The notes under the pieces were generated by a model, which was not told where the DNA came from, searched no databases, and saw only the letters and a program-made list of their open reading frames with translations. Positions 58,021 through 64,000 of a DNA stretch of 64,000 bases are shown here, piece by piece; position 1 is the stretch's first letter; each line of letters begins with the position of its first letter. The stretch lies in NCBI RefSeq assembly GCF_000196515.1, contig NC_014248.1:558001-622000 (forward strand), in the 5' to 3' direction. The position numbers and the translations under genes were made by a program. This stretch comes from 'Nostoc azollae' 0708. GTDB taxonomy: Bacteria > Cyanobacteriota > Cyanobacteriia > Cyanobacteriales > Nostocaceae.

Positions 58021-59549
58021 CAGGGCTACATCCCAGGGCGAACGCATGTAAATATAGTACATATATTAAGAAACGAGAAAGGTAGGGAGGGCTGATGATA
58101 TAGAGGTTGACCAATGAGGCTCTGATGGTAAGGTCATTGTAAAAGTAGAAGAAGAAAGTCCCAAAAAGTGTGAAGCTCAAGCCCACAATCAAGATTACTG
58201 ACCACGTTGCACAGATGGAAGATCCAAGAGTAGAGGGGAGGAAACGACACAAGTTAATTGACATTCTTACCATTGGAATTTGTGCAGTAATTTGTGGAGC
58301 AGATAGTTAGGTGGCAATTGAACTGTATGGCTGCACAAAATATAAGTGGTTAAAAACCTTTTTAGAACTAGGAAATGGGCTCCGGTCCCAGGACACATTT
58401 GGAAGGGTATTTGCACAATTGAATCCGCAACAATTTCAAAATTGTTTTTTGAACTGGATGAAATCAGTACATAAGATAAGGGATGGTGAAGTTGTGGCAA
58501 TTGACGGGAAAACTTTATGTAGTTCTCATGGTAAAAATAGTCACTAGAGTGCAATCCAAATGGTAAGTGTATGGGCAACTACAAATAGATTAGTGTTGGG
58601 ACAGGTGAAGGTGTATGAGAACTCAAATGAAATTACAGCAATTCCCGAATTATTAAAGGTTTTAGAATTAGCTGGATGTATTGTCAGGATTTATGCCATC
58701 AGGTGTCACAAAGACATAGTAAAGTTAATTACGCAAGAAAATGCAGATTATGTAATTACTTTAAAAAAGAACCAAGGTAATCTGTATGAGTCAGTAGAAC
58801 AGCTATTTAAGTCAGGGATAAGTACAGGTTTTCAAGAGCTTCAACATAGCACATATAAACCCGAAGAAACAGGGCATGGTCTTCATGAAATCCGCAACTT
58901 TGGGTTTCAGCTTGATCCTGATTCAGTTTGGTCAAATCTAAAAAGTGTTGGGATGGTAGAACCTATCGGACAAGTGGATGATAAAACAACAGTAGAGACT
59001 CGTTATTTTATTAGTAGTCTTGACTCAAATGGATAACAATTGGCTAATTCTGTCCGCAGCCATTGGGCAATAGAAAATTCATTGCATTGGGTATTAGATG
59101 TAGCTTTAAAACAAGATGACTGCCGGATTAGGAAAGATAATGCTCAACAAAACTTTGCAGTAATGCGGCAGATAGCAGTCGATCTTTTGGGTAAAGAGAA
59201 CCCCGTGAAGCGGGGGATAAAAATAAACAGTTTTTGGCAGCAATGGATAATAACTCTTGAGAAAGAGTTTTAGCTTTAGCCTCAACTAACTTGTCAACAA
59301 TTTACTTAATATTTTCTTCTACTTATTTTTACAGATAAGTTTACTTATTTATGGATGAATAGTTAGCTCATTTATCCTTAGCTAAGAGTTATTCAATTAG
59401 AGATAAGCTAATTCATCGCTTAATAAAGAAGTGATTGATTTTGTTTATATATCCATCAAGCTTTGCACTTATATATATAGATGATTTTAAAATCCTCATT
59501 AGTTTTTATTAGGAAATAACGTGCGTTTCCCCTGGGCTACATCCCGCCC
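58021..59549. mobile_element. ISAs1-family element nested in the IS701-like element
   Basis: Bounded by imperfect inverted ends: CATCCCAGGGCGAACGCAT at the left (about 58029-58047) and, on the other strand, TAGCCCAGGGGAAACGCAC at the right (about 59521-59539). It contains one ISAs1 transposase relic. Exact ends and target duplication were not resolved. Confidence 0.65.
58215..59273 (+). pseudogene. ISAs1-family transposase with three in-frame stops
   Basis: From ATG 58215 one frame covers the full gene (about 352 codons): MEDPRVEGRKRHKLIDILTI, GICAVICGADS, TAG 58308-58310, VAIELYGCTKYKWLKTFLEL, GEVVAIDGKTLCSSHGKNSH, TAG 58545-58547, SAIQMVSVWATTNRLVLGQV, NADYVITLKKNQGNLYESVE, HGLHEIRNFGF, then TAA 59034-59036, SVRSHWAIENSLHWVLDVAL, DDCRIRKDNAQQNFAVMRQI. 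The H-repeat transposase motifs AIDGKT, LKKNQ and SHWAIEN...HWVLDV are all present. Only three substitutions separate it from an intact gene. Confidence 0.93.
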
Positions 59550-60232
59550 GCTATTTGTGCCAGTTGCGTAAGTCCTGACCTTATAAGCAAAAACCAACCC
59601 TCCATGTTGGAGTTCAGACGCACGAGTCAGGACTTCAGTTAAACCATGTCCATAAAATATATCGTCTCACGAAATTAAGTATACTGGGTTATTTCTTATG
59701 AAATCTTTTCCTAATATGAAAGCTTGAGCTAAACCTTCAGGCTTAGGCTGTTCAACATAAATGAACTTAAGACCCCATTGACTAGCATCCTTAAGAAGTC
59801 GCTGGAAAGGAGGTAAATCAATGGGAGTAGAAATAATCAGGATTTCCCTAATTCCAGCCAACATTAAGACCGATAAAGGATAGTCAATCATTACTTTGTG
59901 ATAAACAGACATTAACTGTTTACTGATAACTTGAGTTAAAGGATAAAGTCTTGTACCAAAACCACCAGCTAGAATCATACCCTTCATTTTACTATCCTTA
60001 TATAGCAGAATAAATTATTCATAAAGAATTCAAGAGTCACAATCCAAAATGGTGCTTACAGCCGGCTGCACCAATAAGATGAAGACAGAATTCTCAATTT
60101 ACCAATTGTGAGTACAGGCTTCCACTAAACGAAATTCAGTGGTCAGTAATCAGTAACAGGTTCAAGCCCCCAGAGATTATTTCGAATTTTGAGCTTTGAA
60201 CTTTCAATTCCCCGGAGGGGTTGATTTCTTCC

Positions 60233-61321
60233 TCAACGAGTTTCATAATTTTGTTTAATCCAACCTTGGTATGTACCTGTACATACAGAGTCTACCCAAG
60301 CCGAATTATTCAGATACCACTGCACAGTTTTCAATAGACCAACATCAAAATTTTCTTTTGGTTTCCAACCTAAATTTTTGCTGATTTTACTACAATCAAT
60401 TCCATAACGGCGGTCATGTCCAGGACGGTCTTTAATAAAAGAAATTAGAGAAGAATATTGAAAATTATCTTTAGGTGCTAATTTATCAAGAATGGCACAA
60501 ATCTTTTCCACAACTACCAAATTTGTTTGTTCATTCATGCCACAGATATTGTAAGTTTCGCCAATACAGCCTTCTATCAGAACCAGATAAATAGCATCAC
60601 AGTGATCTCTTACATAAAGCCAGTCTCGAATATTTTGACCATCACCATATATAGGTAGAGATTTACCATTTAAAGCATTGAGAATGGTTAAAGGAATCAG
60701 TTTTTCGGGAAATTGCAGAGGTCCATAATTATTCGAGCAATTAGTTGTTAAAGTAGGTAGGTTGTATGTGTGATAGTAGGAGCGCACGAGATGGTCAGCA
60801 GCCGCTTTAGAAGCAGAATAGGGGCTATTGGGTGCATAGGGTGTATCTTCTCGAAATGCTGGATCTGTTGAACTTAAAGAACCATATACTTCATCAGTAG
60901 ATATGTGCAGAAAGCGAAACTTTTCTTTTTTTGGCGATGTGAGTTTTTGCCAATAAGCCTTACTCGCTTCTAATAATTCAAATGTTCCCACTATATTAGT
61001 CTGGATGAAATTATGTGGGCTAATAATTGAACGATCAACGTGAGTTTCAGCGGCAAAATTTATAATGGCATCTGGCTGATATTTCTCTAGTAAATAACTT
61101 AGCAATTCAGAATTATTAACATCTCCTTGAATAAAATAATAGTTGGTATCATCTTGCAATTCTGCTAGGTTCTGGAGGTTACTAGCGTAAGTCAATTTAT
61201 CTAAATTAACGATGTTAGCCCATTTGAATTTTCTAACTTGGAGGACAAAATTAGCCCCAATAAATCCTGCGCCACCTGTTACTAATAAAGTTGGCAAATC
61301 ATTTTTATTTAAATTTGACAT
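60233..61321 (-). CDS. rfbB: dTDP-glucose 4,6-dehydratase
   Basis: RfbB converts dTDP-glucose to the 4-keto-6-deoxy sugar. The 362-residue SDR-family protein has the NAD motif GGAGFIG (16-22), the active-site STDEVYG (141-147) and Y168-SAS-K172. Also present are NCSNNYGPLQFPEKLIPLTI, GDGQNIRDWLYVRDHCDAIY and KDRPGHDRRYGIDCSKISKN, as in functional RfbB. No lesion is seen. It is the only undamaged gene of the rfbBACD set here, so the sugar may be used in another pathway, or its decay has not yet begun. Confidence 0.95.
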   Translation of the reverse strand: MSNLNKNDLPTLLVTGGAGFIGANFVLQVRKFKWANIVNLDKLTYASNLQNLAELQDDTNYYFIQGDVNNSELLSYLLEKYQPDAIINFAAETHVDRSIISPHNFIQTNIVGTFELLEASKAYWQKLTSPKKEKFRFLHISTDEVYGSLSSTDPAFREDTPYAPNSPYSASKAAADHLVRSYYHTYNLPTLTTNCSNNYGPLQFPEKLIPLTILNALNGKSLPIYGDGQNIRDWLYVRDHCDAIYLVLIEGCIGETYNICGMNEQTNLVVVEKICAILDKLAPKDNFQYSSLISFIKDRPGHDRRYGIDCSKISKNLGWKPKENFDVGLLKTVQWYLNNSAWVDSVCTGTYQGWIKQNYETR

Positions 61322-61442
61322 ATAAACTTATTCATCCTATTTTTATGTTTTGAGTTCAAGGGAATTTTGGTAATTTTAATAATAGAGATATCATCTCTGG
61401 TTTAGGATTTTTTCAAGCCTAATTTTTGGGCAATTTTTCTTA

Positions 61443-61612
61443 GTGTATGTTTAAAAACTTCGAAAAGGTATAATTTGTCATTCTGAGTGGATCAAAGCGG
61501 AATGAAGAATCTAGGGTTTGATTAATTAATTAATCTGAGATTCTTCACTTCGCTGCGCTACGTACCCTAAGGGAAGCAAGCTACAGCATGACTTTTCAAA
61601 CACCCTCTTAGT
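61443..61612. repeat. Dispersed repeat with partial inverted symmetry
   Basis: GTCATTCTGAGTGG...GGAATGAAGAATCT is followed by TTAATTAATTAA and AGATTCTTCACTTCGCTGCG, then CAGCATGACTTTTCAAACAC. GAAGAATCT and AGATTCTTC pair. The outer segments TGTTTAAAAACTT and TTTTCAAACACC are also roughly inverted. This block type recurs in Nostocales genomes; no gene is present. Confidence 0.6.
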
Positions 61613-62519
61613 CTATCCTTGGGAAACCAGACCATAAAAATCCCACCTCTATCGAATATTGCCAAATTCTCAATATAGCCAAAACTTCTAAGTTGTCTTA
61701 ATAATAGGATGTGAGCTAATACATAACATCGATTTCTTCGTGGTTAGTTCGGAAGATTGTCCTCAGTACAAACTTGCTTCGGTAAAGGTAGCAAATGACC
61801 CGCTATTTTTCCCGGCTCAAACAATCTTGCCTGTAGATATAATCCCATCAATCGGTCAGCTGTCTAACAAGGAATATATTTAAATGGTCCAAATAGATTA
61901 AAGTTCGGTTAAGTCCCCTTGAGTGCTTCTTGAACAAGATCATTTTTCCAAACCTTCTTGTCAAAGTTTTCTTGATGAGGTCCTTTTTCATCTCTATGCC
62001 CCTAAGAATTGCTAAGAAGTCTAGTTTATTATCACAAGGAACAAGGGGAATTTCTCTCATTGTATATTTATTTTCTTCGTCGGAGTAACTTTTTGAAACA
62101 TCACGCTTTCTGACTTGGATATTTTGAATATTAGGTAATAAATCCCAAGGTTTATCAATGGGTGCTTTGTTAAAAGGAAATTGAACTTGATTTAATCTGA
62201 AGAAATAGCTATCAGAAAAGTTTGTAAAATAATCTTCTGTAAGTTCAATAATATTTGTATGCAGATATTCATCTCAATTAATGGAGAGAAGGTATTTTCC
62301 TAATGCATTAAGTAAAGTAGTAACTCTTTGAATGAGTTCTCCTCGTAGGGGACTGATGATTTGACGTAAGCGAGGATCACTAATAGCGATAAAACAGACA
62401 TGAGGTGGATAAACTAAAATAAACTCAGTGCTACCTTGAACTTTTAAGAGTTCTTGTAGTCATGAATGTTGAATACCTTCCCTCATCGGAATAATAATAG
62501 AAAGCTGCGAATTTGTCAT
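61613..62519 (-). pseudogene. Conserved cyanobacterial glycosyltransferase-like protein, decayed
   Basis: From ATG 62517-62519: MTNSQLSIIIPMREGIQHS, TGA, LQELLKVQGSTEFILVYPPH, VCFIAISDPRLRQIISPLRG, ELIQRVTTLLNALGKYLLSI, N-TGA-DEYLHTNIIELTEDYFTN, FSDSYFFRLNQVQFPFNKAP, IDKPWDLLPNIQNIQVRKRD, then a frameshift after ILRGIEMKKD to ENFDKKVWKNDLVQEALKGT, NLFGPFKYIPC, and AGHLLPLPKQVCTEDNLPN near 61770. The N-terminus with SIIIP and DEYL looks like a GT-A-type sugar transferase. I do not know the substrate. Placed upstream of rfbB on the same strand, it may have belonged to the surface-glycan cluster. Confidence 0.6.
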
Positions 62520-62966
62520 CTAGTGGCAATTTTCATCTTAAGATGAAATTACAAGTGATTGTAGAAGTTCACTTAACTTTTATAGCTATCTATGTGAGTA
62601 GCAATAGTATAAAGAAACTTGACATATAAATATCTGGTATATAGCATGTATACATAATATTTTTATGTATCATAGTAAACTTGGTTATATTTAGCACTTA
62701 TGTATTGATAACGGAAAAACGAACCACACTTACCAAAGCTGTTAGCGACTTGCAGCGTGCTCTAGGCATAAGGATAGAAAATAAAGAAACATAGTTTCAC
62801 ACCTTATTGTGTAGGTCTTGTATAGAGTGTTATATATCAATCAACATTTACCGTATCTATAACACAGAGTGAGAGACTAACCTAGATTGTAACTAATCCA
62901 ACTATAATCCTACACTGTATTGCTTGCAACCAGTGTAGGAAATATACTCAGTAATAAAGTATGAGT
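62520..62966. other. Intergenic region with a possible 29-codon frame
   Basis: No family gene is recognised in these 447 bases. On the plus strand TTG ATA ACG GAA AAA CGA (about 62706) opens a short frame ITEKRTTLTKAVSDLQRALG, IRIENKET, stop (62791-62793), whose composition looks coding; it might be a C-terminal scrap. The right part holds the terminator of the next gene. Confidence 0.35.
62909..62939 (-). terminator. Terminator of the peptidoglycan-binding gene
   Basis: CCTACACTG (62909-62917) pairs with CAGTGTAGG (62931-62939), 9-bp perfect stem, loop 13 nt, about 30 bases after the minus-strand stop. No long T-tract follows, so strength is uncertain. Confidence 0.6.
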
Positions 62967-63644
62967 CTAGGGTATTGCTTTTGTTGAAGGTGTAGTCGTC
63001 GATTCTGCTGACGGCGTAGTTGAAGTTGTGGTTGAAGGTGTAGCTGTTGGCTTGACGGTTGGTGTAGCTTTGGGTTTAGTAGTTGGCTTGACGGTTGGTT
63101 TAGTAGTTGGCTTGACGGTTGGTTTAGTAGTTGGCTTGACGGTTGGTTTAGCTGTCGGCTTCATTGTTTGTCCGATAGCTTTCTTGGCGTTTTCATCCAA
63201 CTTTTGACGAAGTACCAAATCAGCAATACCAGTTTCCGTTAATTGATTCTTTTTCTGATACTCTTTTACCAATTTTTCCATCCGAGGGCTATAGAACTGA
63301 TCACGGGGTAGGGGAGGATTAGGTTTCAGTGCTGCATTTAAATTCCCTTGGAGAATTTTTACTATGTTCGCAGCAAAAGCCTGAGTTTTTTGACCTGCTT
63401 TACCATCAACAGTCAGCTTATAACCTTTTTGAAATTCACTGATTGCTTTTTTAATTTCCTCATCTGTCAGTGCATCATTTGTTACTTTCACACTATATCC
63501 TAACCCATGCAAGACAGCCCGGAATTCTTGAGGTTTATAATTACGCTGACGGACTGCAAAACCTATGTCTGAAATTCCTGCACTAACTGTGACTAGACAG
63601 ACTAAAGCCACTGTTGTTCTTAATTTTCCTAAATCACACCACAT
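62967..63644 (-). CDS. Secreted peptidoglycan-binding protein with Lys/Pro/Thr repeats
   Basis: A 225-residue protein starting MWCDLGKLRTTVALVCLVTV with a signal sequence. A PG_binding_1-type domain covers about residues 38-90 (EFRAVLHGLGYSVKVTNDAL, AISEFQKGYKLTVDGKAGQK), followed by a second helical stretch (MEKLVKEYQKKNQLTETGIA). The C-terminal 65 residues repeat TVKPTTKP with a 24-bp period (copies at about 63072-63145) and end in Ser/Thr-rich sequence. Such tails are flexible cell-wall-spanning linkers. It probably attaches to peptidoglycan; the ligand at the tail is unknown. The frame is intact. Confidence 0.75.
   Translation of the reverse strand: MWCDLGKLRTTVALVCLVTVSAGISDIGFAVRQRNYKPQEFRAVLHGLGYSVKVTNDALTDEEIKKAISEFQKGYKLTVDGKAGQKTQAFAANIVKILQGNLNAALKPNPPLPRDQFYSPRMEKLVKEYQKKNQLTETGIADLVLRQKLDENAKKAIGQTMKPTAKPTVKPTTKPTVKPTTKPTVKPTTKPKATPTVKPTATPSTTTSTTPSAESTTTPSTKAIP
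63060..63150. repeat. 24-bp tandem repeat in the peptidoglycan-binding gene
   Basis: The unit GGTTTAGTAGTTGGCTTGAC (extended to 24 bases) occurs three times in tandem, with a fourth diverged copy. It encodes KPTVKPTT on the minus strand. Confidence 0.85.
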
Positions 63645-63770
63645 TCTTACAACTCCTTTACATGAAATCAGTAAAATCTAAATGCTAACAAATGTATCTT
63701 AAATTTCTTTAAGCTGTCATTTTGCGATCATTCATCAATTTTGATTAGAGATGATTTATAAAGTAAATGT

Positions 63771-64000
63771 TTAGGAGAGAAGAGGAAGTAGCATAATTCT
63801 AGCCATAAGGGCATATATAGCCCCTTCCCTCATTTGTGTTAAACGCTCATAATCCTTGCTTAGACGATGATATTGGTTAAACCACCCAAATGTTCTTTCT
63901 ACTACCCAGGGTTGTGGTAAAACTTTAAATTCTTGCTCAGTAGGTCCTATGACTTCAACATGAGCTTGAATCAGGAACCAAACTGCAAGTGCAAATTTAT
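63771..64000 (-). CDS. IS5-family transposase, C-terminal part, 5' end outside window
   Basis: The minus strand is open from the window edge to TAA at 63771-63773: [95 protein letters not shown] is the signature C-terminal block of IS5-group (DDE_Tnp_1) transposases, with the DDE glutamate in VVERTF. No stop interrupts the visible 76 codons. Whether the element is complete cannot be judged. Confidence 0.85.
   Translation of the reverse strand, partial: KFALAVWFLIQAHVEVIGPTEQEFKVLPQPWVVERTFGWFNQYHRLSKDYERLTQMREGAIYALMARIMLLPLLS

Larger units (their letters stand above)
56816..59577. mobile_element. Outer insertion sequence in rfbA (IS701-like), with nested ISAs1 element
   Basis: Inverted ends CAGGACTTAGGCAACTGG (left) and CCAGTTGCGTAAGTCCTG (right) match with one mismatch. 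ACCTT is duplicated on both sides (56811-56815 and after 59577), a 5-bp target duplication. The element holds an IS701-like transposase relic (56990-58003), then an ISAs1-type element, then the right end. Total length about 2.76 kb, about half of it from the nested insertion. The first bases AGGACTTAGGCA also occur at the truncation point of the amidase near 20826. Confidence 0.85.
56329..59987 (-). pseudogene. rfbA: Glucose-1-phosphate thymidylyltransferase, split by an insertion sequence
   Basis: RfbA activates glucose-1-phosphate with dTTP. The 5' part (59987 down to 59578) reads [55 protein letters not shown]-like [50 protein letters not shown]. The 3' part (56815 down to 56329) continues VTEPRKYSVIEFNADGKAIR, IEEKPKLPKSKYAVPGIYFY, a frameshift near 56612, [40 protein letters not shown], in-frame TAG near 56464, EIAYLQGYIDSLPLSYLAES. 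The IS between them is bounded by ACCTT repeats, and removing it restores FAYKVTEPRKYSV in frame. Other changes (GGFGTRLY for GGSGTRLY, MIDYPLS for MIYYPLS) suggest relaxed selection. Confidence 0.92.

Overview
The window is chromosomal DNA of a filamentous, very probably heterocyst-forming cyanobacterium (Nostocaceae). It carries psaA/psaB, chlH, cobN, furA-sigC, rpaB, an nblB-like HEAT gene, a PEP-CTERM protein and many GGGGACT-type and heptamer short tandem repeats. It is AT-rich and unusually decayed: about twenty genes are broken by in-frame stops, frameshifts or insertions, and remnants of at least seven transposons are present. That degree of pseudogenization in an Anabaena/Nostoc background resembles the Azolla symbiont 'Nostoc azollae'. 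This is an inference; the sequence alone does not prove the species.

Layout. 1-3.1 kb: 3' part of murF, a dead type IIG restriction-modification gene and an LpxB-like glycosyltransferase. 3.3-8.9 kb: chlH (Mg-chelatase H) flanked by two dead Uma2 paralogs. 9-10.4 kb: a broken STAS-like gene with a small unknown partner and an IS66-like relic. 10.5-15.2 kb: psaB and psaA on the minus strand. 15.8-17.3 kb: a lipoprotein with an 18-residue tandem repeat. 17.4-25 kb: a gene graveyard holding glutaminase, NHL/thioredoxin, KGK, DUF952, a truncated amidase, three transposases and three copies of one MITE family, with a DUF4159 gene that has an early stop. 25.1-31.9 kb: nanE, a GAF histidine kinase and cobN. 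32-38.6 kb: a dead peptidoglycan-binding gene convergent with furA, then sigC, gpsA, lipA, tRNA-Pro(CGG), a 2Fe-2S protein and a small conserved protein. 38.9-48.3 kb: dps, carB, a sigD-like sigma factor, DUF760, mutT-like, CBS and nblB-like genes, an order that by recollection matches Anabaena PCC 7120. 48.4-54.8 kb: PEP-CTERM, DUF456, a CCB-type assembly factor, rpaB, a decayed IS200/IS605-type element and radA. 54.8-62.5 kb: a dTDP-rhamnose cluster in which only rfbB is intact; rfbA is split by an IS that itself contains an ISAs1 element. 62.9-64 kb: a peptidoglycan-binding protein with a Lys/Pro/Thr repeat tail and the end of an IS5-type transposase.

How the genes fit together. The intact genes are mostly core functions: photosystem I, chlorophyll and cobalamin metal insertion, lipoate, CPSase, DNA repair, redox, iron and light regulation (FurA, RpaB, sigma factors). 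The broken genes are mostly accessory: restriction, Uma2 nucleases, glutaminase, surface rhamnose, KGK and DUF families. This is the pattern expected of ongoing genome erosion.

The most unusual signals are mutational. Three perfect palindromes (stems of 21, 16 and 29 bp) each look as if one arm was copied in inverted orientation from the other. One MITE copy and one IS can be excised in silco at their target duplications to restore the host reading frame exactly. Short tandem repeats have been absorbed in frame into cobN (three times) and carB (once), and heptamer repeats abut or supply start codons.
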